Origin: Kalaharituber pfeilii
Taxonomy: Eukaryota > Ascomycota > Pezizomycetes > Pezizales > Pezizaceae
DNA length: 64,000 bases
Reading direction: 5' to 3'
NCBI GenBank assembly: GCA_015179045.1
Contig: WHUZ01000100.1
Location: 1 to 64,000 of the forward strand
Both the position numbers and the translations under genes were made by a program. The first letter of the stretch is position 1; every line of letters starts with the position of its first letter. The notes under the pieces are model-generated. The model had not been told where the DNA came from and searched no databases. It was given only the letters and a program-made list of their open reading frames with translations. This document shows, piece after piece, positions 33,324 to 41,836 of the stretch.

Positions 33324-34780
33324 AACAGATCCAAGCTCCGCTGGTATGCCTCAACCGTCCAGCATGTTCTTTGCTGCTACCCCGGACTTCGGGTGCTGGG
33401 GGGAATTTGTATGCCTTCATCGCCTCCGGTGGCGGATAGGGTCCTCGTACTTGGTACGATTGATGAACACTCCCAGTTCGACGGAGGAGAGGAGCAGTGT
33501 CAAACGGCGTGTAGGTTACGGGGTTGCTTTCAGGTCCATCAGCGATTTGAAGGGGATGTCGGCGATGTAGGGCACTGCAACTGGTATGTCAACAACGATC
33601 TGCGTTAGTCATAAGGAGCCGAAGCAATCTCTATGGATCACGGAAAGGATTCGGCAAGGGTCGCTAAGTGAACTGCAACGATTGATCAAAATTGCAGAAA
33701 GAAGGGACTTACGCAGCCAATAACACAATAATCATGACACTCACGGAAAGAAACGCAAGCAGTGTTGAAGAGTACTCGTCGACTCGCATAATGGTAGGTT
33801 TCTCACCAGAGGGCGGGGCTGATGTGTGGACGATGATGGAACGCGGAGACTCCTTCTTGGTTTGTTTAAGACTTGTAATTTGTGCAAGATATTCGATGAA
33901 AGAAACTTCAAAATATTTGCTGGGGATAGCGGGCAACAAGTGTGGCTTGTGGGAATGCTCTGGCATGAGGCTGCGAGAATGCAGTTTCGGACAAGCCTTG
34001 TCGCTTAGTTTACTAAGCGCGATCGCTAAGTCTGGTTTGAGACTGGTGGAAACGCTGGAAATGAAAACCGTTTTTTGATATCTCTCTCAACAGTCGAGCT
34101 CAAGAATGGTTACAATCCTAGGTCAAGCACACAGTTTCATTTCATTCTCTTACATCTCATTTTATTTTATTTATTTTATTTTTTTCTTCTTTGGTCGTAA
34201 CTCATATGCACCCCGGCTGGCCTGTGACAAGGACTAGACTATGGAGCGGCTACCTACGAAGGGGCCCGGAGAAGTAAAAGATCAATCCCCTCCGGTCTTC
34301 TCATAGTAATTCTCTTTTCGTTTGATATTTTTCATTTACAGTACTCTATCTACACACGCCATTTTTTCCATTCCTTTTGTATGGTTTACACTATTTCAGT
34401 AGTTTGTCGAGGCCTACGTTAACTCTTTTTGTGCATACCCAACTGGGGATATGTTCTGTCTACGTTAGCCTTGGCCATAGTCACGGGAGTCGACTTCTCC
34501 ATCCTATGTTCTTTCAACAACACACAAATAACTATCAATGCCGTCAATAGCGCTCACATCGATGTGAGTCGAGTCAGCGTTGAGTTTTCTCGCATGCGTG
34601 TATACTCGGCTCCCACCGGCTCGTCTACTAAGTTGGTATTTGTTACATTGCTCATTGATTCATGAATGGTGCATGCAACTCATACCAGCTCGCAGCCGAG
34701 CCGAGTACGTTTCACGGCGTGACAAACCGGCTCGACCTAATTTGTTTAGTGTATTTATTTCCTTATTTCCCTTTGTACGT
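33324..34780. other. No supported gene
   Basis: ORFs of up to 143 codons (33139-33570, 33692-34078) overlap repeats or lack any recognisable feature. I cannot support them. Confidence 0.3.
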
Positions 34781-34781
34781 A

Positions 34782-34835
34782 ATCACGCCATAGCCCATCG
34801 GGCGGCATGTGAGTAACGATATAACATTTCACCTT
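34782..34835 (+). mobile_element. Old tail-A copy without poly(A)
   Basis: AATCACGCCATAGCCC...GGGCGGCATGTGAGTAACGATAT fits the tail-A hairpin. The outer stem reads TCAC...GTGA here, a compensated variant of CTCGC...GCGAG. The A tail has decayed. Confidence 0.65.
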
Positions 34836-34993
34836 CGTTCCGCTCATATGCATTTAGTCTCGTTGCTAGACAGTATATGAATTAAGCCATGGCGCCCTGT
34901 TTGCGCCACGGCTTTTTGCTCTGCAAGCCACGCACCTCGTGACTTTCTCACCTTTCTAATATGATATACATCCATATTCAGTTATGGTTCCCA

Positions 34994-35384
34994 GGGGGAG
35001 GTAGAATCAGATAGTCAAACACCAGCGAAGGTACGGTTATCAGGCAAATGGTACCACTCGTGCTTGTATGACTGCGACAGAATAACAAAGGTGGACGGAA
35101 AGGGGAAGGGGAGGGATGTGGAGGAGATGGATATGACTGCTTGATTCTCTGGGGGGATATTTGAGTATTCGTGCTTAATTGTTCTCTTGGGGGATTGGGC
35201 TTTCGCTTTGTGTTCCTCCACATCACCGAAGTCATAGTATCGTTGTGTGTTTTTACAGGGGACGATTTTGTATGTAGTTGCACAGGTGCCTGTCTCCGGG
35301 CCAGAAGGACTTCGGTCCAGGGACCCTGCCATGGCGAACAGCTGCAAGCGGGGTTACGTGAAATAAAAAAAAAAAAAAAAAAAA
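34994..35384 (+). mobile_element. 391-bp tail-B retroposon with 13-bp TSD
   Basis: Perfect GTTATGGTTCCCA copies at 34981-34993 and 35385-35397 bound it. It ends with two hairpins (GGACTTCGGTCC, then CCCTGCC...GCGGGG) and about 20 A. The 5' 300 bp have no recognisable ORF, so it could be a SINE-like element or a truncated LINE 3' UTR. Confidence 0.88.
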
Positions 35385-35726
35385 GTTATGGTTCCCAAGT
35401 CACGTTATGCTATGCTTTCTCATGCATATAAACCTGCTGTTCTTGCGACTCTAAGATCAATAGACTTAACGGTATCTCTATATCCTTCACCGTGACAAAG
35501 CGGCCCTCGCATACCCTCCCGCTCTTATAGGTTATGAGCCCGGGTTAGTGCGACTAACCTGCCGACCGATATCTTTCTATCTTTCTTTCTCATAATATAC
35601 CACTGCGAATTTCCTGCTTCTGTCAAGTCTCTCCGCCTCTCGTAGAGCTCAACTCAGCTCACCACTGTCGCCGTCGTATCAACGTCGCTTGTTGCATCAA
35701 CATCTCCTCACCCCCATTACGTCACA

Positions 35727-36464
35727 ATGACCGAAGTCGCATGTTCATTCCCAACTACCGCATCATCCGGTTTACAAGACTTGATGCTAAATTTTTTTTT
35801 TTTTTTTTTTTATTTCATTAATCGCATGCCGCCCTAAGGGCTATGGCGATGTATAAGTAACTAACAAGATAAAGCAAAACTAACTACACGGTGATTAGAC
35901 CGGGGGCCTGAGCCTCTATCCCCTTTTCCTGTTTGGCTCATACTCCTCCGATCTCAGCCACTTCCCCCCAAGCCTGACTTTCCCAACTTCCACCCTTGTC
36001 CTCGTATACAACACTATGGAGCTTGCCTTTTTTCCTTCCTCATCGAGTGTCGTCTTACGTCGCAGCCATCTAATGCCCGTTGTCTTCTTTCTTAATTCCT
36101 CGTTGTCCTCTTCCAGCCATTTCCTCACCTTCTCCAGATCCTTTCTGGTGGCGACGCCGTGTACGACGATGCCTGTGGTTCGGGGAGGGGTTCGACTGGT
36201 GTTCTGTGTCTGATTTCGGGGCCTAGATGATGCGGGGGCGACTTGATGCTAAAGGAAGTTACCCCTCCTGGGCCTCAAGGGCCAGAGTGCATCTTGAAAC
36301 TGTTGAGGTTTGGGATATTGTCTCAGGCTGGAAACGGAAGAACAACTACGCCAAAGCGCTTCTTACCGAAATGATTGATGATGAGTACCACTACCTCATT
36401 TCTGACAATGAGCTTGCTAAGGCTGCGTGGAAAGCGATCGAAGGCAAATTTGACCGCAAAAACG
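35727..36464 (+). pseudogene. Copia gag, N-terminal part
   Basis: ATG at 35727 (MTEVACSFPTTASS) precedes the insertion at 35792. After it come SYPSWASRARVHLETVEVWDIVSG and LAKAAWKAIEGKFDRKN, the UBN2-type Gag helical domain of copia elements. The frame differs before and after the insertion, and the ORF is then cut at 36464 by the LINE complex. Confidence 0.75.
35792..36239 (-). mobile_element. 448-bp ORF1-only LINE, tail A, with 14-bp TSD
   Basis: Perfect GACTTGATGCTAAA copies at 35778-35791 and 36240-36253 flank it. Minus-strand ORF 36213-35916 encodes the ORF1 C-terminus (KVRKWLEEDNEELRKKTTGIRW ... KVRLGGKWLRSEEYE), split here only for length. The stop is followed directly by a 3' UTR and the A...T tail-A hairpin. 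As at 28389-29758, ORF2 is absent. Confidence 0.9.
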
Positions 36465-36513
36465 ATATGCTCTAAGGTCAATAAAAGACCCTACAGGGGT
36501 AGGGGAAGCACCA

Positions 36514-38130
36514 GTGGCGGGAAAGGCAGACCGAAGGAACTTCACGAGGTCATACGTGGACGACTTTCACAGCGTACTCTCAAACCCCTCACTACCCAGA
36601 CTCCGTCAGGCAATAACAGCGCACCGCAAGGCCCTAATCTCCGAAGCCGCAGCCGAGGGCTACGAGATAGATCCCAAAAAATCCGAGACCCTCATTATAG
36701 GAGTGAAAGGCCCAACCTACCGTCTAGTTGGCTTAAACATCGATTGGGAACTAAAATTCAACGACCACCACAAAAAACGGCTAAGCCTGGGCAAAGCGCC
36801 ATGGAGAATAGCCTCACGATTAACCAAACTCAGCCCCGAAAGAAGGAGACAACTATACACGAGCATCGCACGGAACATAGCAACCTGGGGTAGCTGGGCG
36901 TGGAGGGACTACGCCAGAGGCGCACCTGCAGAGACAAAGCTAAGAACCCTGGAAAAATGGCAATACACAGTGGCCAGAGAGATCACGGGAGCTCCATGGG
37001 GCACTAGACGAGACCTGGTGGAGGGCCTGGCCAACCTCGAATTAGGGGGAGTAGCAAAAGCGAGGGAGAAGGAAGGGAATGAAACCGGAGAAGAGCTGCA
37101 GGGAAGGGATGGAAAGGGAAAGGGAAAGGAGAAAACGTTTGCGCAAGTCGCAGCAGAGTCTAAGCCCCAACTCCCCGAAACCACTGGCGCGAAAGCCGCA
37201 AGGCCAGCAACACCTCGGGGCGAAGCACACCAGTCCGCCGGGAATCAGTGGAGAACCAAAGACCTATGGCAAGCACGCCTGCACGGTTCACCGAATTGGA
37301 AGGATAGGTGGAGAGAACCGAGGGCGGCCAACGGGCACATGGAAGAATTCAAGAACCAGGTGAACCGACACCTCGGACCCAGCTCCCCATACAAGATCAG
37401 GAGAGTCATCGTAGACCAGGAATTCTCAACTGAGAGGATCCTCCTGATGGCGGACACAGCAGACAAACAAGGGCCGAGATCGCTCATCCCCCTACAGGAA
37501 GTGGTAGGGAAGGCGAACTTGAAGGCGAGAGTGGACTGGGACAAGAGGATGGTAGAGATAGTGACGTTTGACATAGGGATGAAAGAGGAACTAGCAAGGA
37601 CGGGGAGAGACCTTAGGGATGAGAACCCAGGGTCCGTGGGCCCGAGAGACGCCAGGAGACTTACAGTGAGGCAGATCCCCCTGAGGAAGGGGAACCCGGC
37701 CGTATCCATATTTGTAACTGACAACGTGATTGACGTCCTCAAAGACGGCCTCAAGTTCCGAGGAGGGAGAATCAAATGCTTTCTGAGGGAAGACATTGGG
37801 AAGGAAAGGTCGGACAAGGCCAGGCGGTACAGATACACAGACTCGGAAGGATACTGCATTCACTTTCAAGTGGGACAGGTGATTGAATGGGTCCCAAAAC
37901 AGCGAAACCTCCCAGAGTGGGTAAGGACCTTCCCGAGAAGGAAGGAGGCGGAGGAGGTGGTAAACCTCAATGGAGGATGGAAACAGACGTGCCAGTACTG
38001 CAGGAAGATAGGAGACCACCACCCCCAATGCGGGAGAGCGAATCAAAAAGGCACTTGGATCCCGAGAAAGACGGAAGAGCAGCAGATGCGACCCCATAGG
38101 GCACCAGGGACGGAAGAGGCGGCATGTTAA
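36514..38130 (+). CDS. Chimeric ORF: LINE RT C-terminal half fused to LINE ORF1
   Basis: The 538-aa ORF begins inside a LINE reverse transcriptase. RSYVDDFHSV (aa about 13-22) is the catalytic YVDD box, followed by thumb-like sequence through about residue 180 (WKAP/RIASRLTKL, IATWGSWAWRDYARG, EKWQYTVAREITGAPWG). From about residue 185 it becomes a Gag-like ORF1: a KGKEKTFAQVAAES linker, a central domain (KIRRVIVDQEFSTERILLMA) and one CCHC knuckle (CQYCRKIGDHHPQC, about 497). ORF1 normally precedes ORF2, so the order RT-then-ORF1 in one open frame is anomalous. The frame is open by chance or by a precise junction. The stop overlaps the next ATG as ATGTTAA. Confidence 0.7.
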   Translation: MAGKADRRNFTRSYVDDFHSVLSNPSLPRLRQAITAHRKALISEAAAEGYEIDPKKSETLIIGVKGPTYRLVGLNIDWELKFNDHHKKRLSLGKAPWRIASRLTKLSPERRRQLYTSIARNIATWGSWAWRDYARGAPAETKLRTLEKWQYTVAREITGAPWGTRRDLVEGLANLELGGVAKAREKEGNETGEELQGRDGKGKGKEKTFAQVAAESKPQLPETTGAKAARPATPRGEAHQSAGNQWRTKDLWQARLHGSPNWKDRWREPRAANGHMEEFKNQVNRHLGPSSPYKIRRVIVDQEFSTERILLMADTADKQGPRSLIPLQEVVGKANLKARVDWDKRMVEIVTFDIGMKEELARTGRDLRDENPGSVGPRDARRLTVRQIPLRKGNPAVSIFVTDNVIDVLKDGLKFRGGRIKCFLREDIGKERSDKARRYRYTDSEGYCIHFQVGQVIEWVPKQRNLPEWVRTFPRRKEAEEVVNLNGGWKQTCQYCRKIGDHHPQCGRANQKGTWIPRKTEEQQMRPHRAPGTEEAAC

Positions 38131-38285
38131 GGGTAGCATACCAAAACGTGGGAAGAGCAGTACTGGGGACGGATATCGCACTGCAAGAGGCAGCAGACCG
38201 GAAAATAGACATTGTTTGCATTGGAGAAGCATGGAGAGCACCGGGAGGAGGAACCACATTTCATCCAGCATACGCGACAATATAG
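38124..38285 (+). pseudogene. LINE ORF2 start, endonuclease N-terminus only
   Basis: The ATG overlaps the ORF1 stop (ATGTTAA), the kind of arrangement used for termination-reinitiation in LINEs. The peptide LRVAYQNVGRA ... DIVCIGEAWRAPGGG is the APE-type endonuclease N-terminus with the metal-binding N and E. It ends at a TAG and joins RNase H sequence at about 38285, so the rest of EN and all of RT are deleted. Confidence 0.7.
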
Positions 38286-38329
38286 AGAAGACCAGGACAC
38301 TACATACCTCAGGGGATCGCTACATCATA

Positions 38330-38815
38330 GAAGACCTCTTCCACTAGCTACATTTCTCACACTCCCAGCCGATACCTTAGCTGAAGAATGGATGGCAGCC
38401 ATTGCCGAAGCAGAAGACCAAGGCTGGGTCAGCGTCTATACGGATGGGAGCCGAATAGGTGACTCTACTGGGCAGGCTCTTTCTCTCAGCACAACCAGAA
38501 ACGGACTTCCACATATCTGGGAGCACTCAGTACAGTAAATGACGCGGAACTGATTGCCATGGAGGATGTCCTCACAAGCCAATTCACTGAACTACTGATC
38601 ATCACAGACTCTAAGACCGCAATAACTAAGCTACAAAGGATCGCCGAAGGGGAACCAACACACAAAGGGGCAGCACAGCGAGTAAGGGCCGGAGAAACGA
38701 AAGGGGCGACCTTGACATAGCGGTAATGTGGGTCAAAGGTCATAAAGGAATCCCAGGCAATACCGAAGCAGATCGAGCAGCCAAGGGTGGAACACAGCTA
38801 CCCTATCAAAACGAG
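38330..38815 (+). pseudogene. LINE ORF2 RNase H domain, frame-broken, split by insertion
   Basis: VSVYTDGSRIG (38430), LLIITDSKTAITKL (38596) and VMWVKGHKGIPGNTEADRAAK (38728, split across the line) are the RNase H D-E-D-D core and the end motif. Frames change near 38540 and 38700. The reading LPYQNE is cut at 38815 by the 776-bp LINE and resumes at 39604 as IVTEDGMKQEAKARR. Confidence 0.75.
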
Positions 38816-39591
38816 AGGGGAGCTGCTAATCGTAACGGCATCCAGGACCACGGTGACAAGGATGAAGGGGATAGCCAGGGGGGACCTAACCCCGGGAGGA
38901 GCAGAGGAGTGGGTAAGGAGAAGGTGGGATGAAAGGATGTCGAGGGGGGATCGAGACCTGGCGATTCTGTGGGTAAAAGCACACAAAGATATAGCCGGTA
39001 ACACCGAGGCGGACACGGCGGCCAAAATAGCCACGGCGCTACAATACCAGGACGAGACGGTGACAGAAGCGGGCATCCGACAAGAGGCGAAGGCTAGTAG
39101 AGGGGTGGAGAGAAAGAGACTACAGCTGACGTACAGACCACTCGAATACCTGGGGACCAGAAGGAGGGTAGCCACACTCGCAGGCATCATGGGGGACAAA
39201 GGATTGAGACAATGGAGACACCAGATAGGGAAGGAGGATTCACCGGAGTGCAGGTGGTGTGGAAAGGCCCTCGAGAATTACAGACATATATCGAGAGAGT
39301 GCGAGGCGTGGAAGAAGAGACTACCGGGAGGAGAGACGGGGCTGAAGATGCCAATAGGAGTGGAGAAAGGGAAGGGGAAGGAAGAGGGGGAGAAGAAGGG
39401 GATGACACTGGCCGAGGTGCTGGACTGGGCAGCGAGTTAGCTGATTTCTATCCGACTATTATTATTTTTCCTTTACACTCTTTTCTTATCTATCATCTGC
39501 GATTCACACATTCTGTACTTAACACCTCGCCGTAGCCTGATAGGCGGTATGCGAGCAATGAAATAAAAAAAAAAAAAAAAAAAAAAAGAAA
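38816..39591 (+). mobile_element. 776-bp LINE fragment (tail A) nested in another LINE's RNase H
   Basis: Perfect TATCAAAACGAG copies (38804-38815 and 39592-39603) bound it. It encodes an ORF2 C-terminus: a second RNase H half (ILWVKAHKDIAGNTEADTAAK) and a CCHC knuckle (CRWCGKALENYRHISREC), ending at the TAG at 39438. The tail-A hairpin at 39523-39564 has an AGCCT...AGGC inner stem, a compensated change from GCCC...GGGC. The RNase H residue in LLIVTASRTT is A where the host copy has D, so it is inactive. Confidence 0.9.
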
Positions 39592-39603
39592 TATCAAAAC
39601 GAG

Positions 39604-40050
39604 ATTGTCACGGAGGACGGGATGAAACAAGAGGCCAAAGCAAGGAGAGCGGGCGAAAGAAACAGACTGAATATAGTGTATAGGCCGCTACGCAGACTAG
39701 GCAATAGGGTCGCAACGCTAGCTGGCATCCTTGCTGCAAGGGCCTCCGGCACTGGAAATTCAAGGTCGGCACAGCTGACAGAAGAAACGATCCATCACAT
39801 ATTGTCTCAATGTAGAGTCTGGAAGCAGAGATGCCCAAGGGGTGAGGATGGATTGTGCAGACCCTTGGATGACCAAGATGAAGGGGAGGGCCTTCGGGGA
39901 GTGATAGGAATCTTGGAATGGGCGAGGGGTTAGCCCCGGGGGATTTACTTCTATTTTTCCGTACTTGTACTTTGTTTTGATGTAACTAGACCTCGTCATA
40001 GCCCATAGGGCGGCACGCGAGTAATGATATAAAAAAAAATAAAAAAAAAA
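39604..40050 (+). pseudogene. Host LINE ORF2 C-terminus and tail A
   Basis: QEAKARRAGERNRLNIVYRP...LGNRVATLAGIL continues the RNase H copy interrupted at 38815. The knuckle region is degraded (HHILSQCRVWKQRCPRG), ending at the TAG at 39933. The tail-A hairpin (CCTCGTCATAGCCC...GCGAG) is at 39990-40022, then an A-rich tract to 40050. Confidence 0.75.
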
Positions 40051-40856
40051 GCCACAGAAGGTGGTCTGCGTCAAGAGTTAATCAGGAAGAGGAAGGAGGA
40101 GAGAGAACGAGCCGGTTTTGGAAGGGGAAAATTCGTGACGTGGTGCAGGAGAGGCCCCACCAACTACACCTGGTTGCGGACTGGGGAGGGCGGAGCCAGG
40201 TGGAGGAGGAGAATCAGCGGTGAGGAGGTACAATGCACCTGTGGGGAGGCTTGAAGCGCAGAACATGTGGTATTCGAATGTGGCGAACCTGGGATCACAT
40301 AAAGAGTAGCTGCTCGGCATGGAACAGGAAAACCGCAAGAGGAGCAGACGTGATGAGACAGTTAGATAAGGACACAAACATGGCGGAAATATTGGAATGG
40401 GCGGGAGAGGAATAGGACGGTTCAATTTTTCTTTACTCTTTCATTATCGATTTTTCTTTACTCTTTCATTATCATTTTTCCATCATACCACTGTAACTAA
40501 ACATCGCCATAGCCCATAGGGCGGCATGCGATTAATGAAATGAGAAAAAAAAAAAAAAGAATGTGGCGAGCTGGAGCGGCCCAAGAGAAAGAAGGAGAGT
40601 GGTGAGATGGTCACCTGGCAGTCCTGGGAGGACTTAGAGGAGAGAGGGTGGAAGCAGGAGGGAGTAGAGGGCAACCCAACCGAGGTTTGGTTCGCCACCC
40701 TCGATTTTGGCTAGCTGAAGGGCCGGAGGGTACGCTGGACACCCGAATTGTGTACATAGAATAGATAGATGCTCTAACCTGACCCGGGTATATGGGTCCC
40801 TGCCATAGGCTGGTAGCCTGTATGCGGAGTTACGTGAATATAAAAAAAGAAAAGAA
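40051..40856 (+). pseudogene. Tail-B LINE 3' part: ORF2 end with CCHC knuckle
   Basis: The sequence WLRTGEGGARWRRRISGEEVQCTCGEA and AEHVVFECGELERPKRKK surround the insertion at 40287. This C-terminus (CTCG...HVVFEC) is unlike the tail-A LINE knuckle (CRWCG...H...C), so tail-B LINEs are a different lineage. The tail hairpin is at 40796-40840. Confidence 0.65.
40287..40558 (+). mobile_element. 272-bp tail-A LINE fragment with 11-bp TSD
   Basis: Perfect GAATGTGGCGA copies (40276-40286 and 40559-40569) flank it; removing it restores HVVFECGELERPK. Contents: the last ORF2 codons, a 3' UTR with a duplicated TTTTCTTTACTCTTTCATTATC, the A...T hairpin and A's. Confidence 0.9.
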
Positions 40857-40866
40857 CGTAAAAACG

Positions 40867-41772
40867 TGATGTCAAATGTCAACGCCCTCCTTGCGGTGTT
40901 CAATTGCCAAAAGGATGAGGGTACACCTACCATCGACCATGTTCCACAGTTCGAAGCCCTCTGGAGTCGCTTTACACATCGCGTGAACTTAGTAACTACC
41001 AGTGACAAGCAGTACCTCCAAGGTCTCAAGAAGTCCTGGTCCGATGATTCCTGGAAGTCTGTCATGCTCATCAACTCTCTCCCTCCATCTCAATCGCAGT
41101 TCAAAGAGATTCTTCTCTCTCGTGCCGAAACCGAATCCTACAACAGCATTCGCTTCTGTCTCATTGGCTCCACGACCAACGTTCCCACCTCAGGTAGCGC
41201 CTTGGTTGCGGCTGCGTCACAGAAAAAGACGAAGTCGAAAGATAAGAAGAACTCTTCAGCTAAGGGAAAGGGAAAGGGAAAGGAGATGCTAGACTGAGTA
41301 AGTGCTCATGGTGTAAAAAGCATGACCTCAACTACATTGGGCATGTACATGTTAACTGCTCATTTCTTAAGGATTATCAGTCAAGGATGGCTGCCTATAA
41401 GACTAGTCAATCTGGTACTGCTCAGCTCGCCGTTGTTCCCGCCTCCTCTGGTACCGCTCATCTCGCCGTCGCTCCTACCTCTTCTCTTCTCGTTCTTCCC
41501 TCCTCCTCCTCCTTCCTCTACTCCGTCTGGTACGGCCCTCTTGGCTGAAAATGCACAAACTGAGGTATGGTTCTTCGATACCGGCGCATCCCATCATATC
41601 TCTTCTAACCTTACCTACCTAGATAGTCCGACTCTAGATCGCACCCCGATCAAGGTTGGTGGAGGTACCGTACTCTGGAGTACGCATAAGGGAAGTGTTA
41701 GATTGAGTGTTAGGATGGATGGTCGTGTTCAAGAACTTATTCTCCCACATTTTTTGTATTTACCTGACCTGG
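40867..41772 (+). pseudogene. Copia gag C-terminus, zinc knuckle and protease
   Basis: MSNVNALLAVFNCQ...DKQYLQGLKKSW...LINSLPPSQSQF continues the Gag helical domain. A CCHC knuckle (KCSWCKKHDLNYIGHVHVNC, 41305-41364) needs a frame change near 41295. The protease then reads WFFDTGASHHIS (41570), a variant of D-T/S-G-A. The coding sequence stops at 41772. The linker is S/P/L-rich from decayed TC-rich DNA. Confidence 0.75.
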
Positions 41773-41836
41773 ATCAGAAGAGACCAAACATCAAACATCC
41801 TTCATTCCAGTCAGGTAAATACAAAAAATGTGGGAG
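41743..41836. repeat. 27-bp inverted duplication at a copia/LINE junction
   Basis: 41743-41769 (CTCCCACATTTTTTGTATTT...) is repeated exactly inverted at 41810-41836, separated by 40 bp. Left of it is copia plus strand, right of it is LINE minus strand. It marks a snap-back or inversion breakpoint. Confidence 0.9.

Larger units (their letters stand above)
36465..40856 (+). mobile_element. 4.4-kb composite LINE inserted in copia gag, tail B
   Basis: CGCAAAAACG (36455-36464) and CGTAAAAACG (40857-40866) are an imperfect TSD. The copia reading continues across it (FDRKN / VMSNVNALLAVF). The 5' part is an RT fragment and the 3' end is a tail-B hairpin with a perfect AGGCT...AGCCT inner stem (40800-40830). 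Between them lies at least one tail-A LINE with ORF1, an ORF2 start and RNase H (to about 40050), itself carrying a 776-bp insertion, plus another 272-bp insertion at 40287. I think it is LINEs within a LINE, but a template-jump chimera is possible for the RT/ORF1 junction near 37060. Confidence 0.75.
35530..41772 (+). mobile_element. Second copia element, 5' part only, shredded by nested LINEs
   Basis: A primer site GGTTATGAGCCCGG (35530-35543), identical to that at 6060-6047, shows that a 5' LTR ends near 35529; its start was not found, and the tail-B element at 34994 may sit in it. Gag starts at 35727 and resumes through two large insertions (35792-36239, 36465-40856). The Gag C-terminus, zinc knuckle and protease follow (40867-41772). 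The element stops at an inverted duplication at 41743-41836; integrase, RT and 3' LTR are missing. Confidence 0.8.

Noticed and set aside
33692..34078. 128-aa plus ORF
   Set aside because: No recognisable feature, and overlaps other open frames; not enough support.
34994..35384. tRNA-derived SINE head in the 391-bp tail-B element
   Set aside because: I could not find convincing A and B boxes in its first 100 bp.
37245..38280. Minus-strand ORFs of 204 and 229 aa
   Set aside because: Antisense to the plus-strand LINE ORF with CCHC knuckle.
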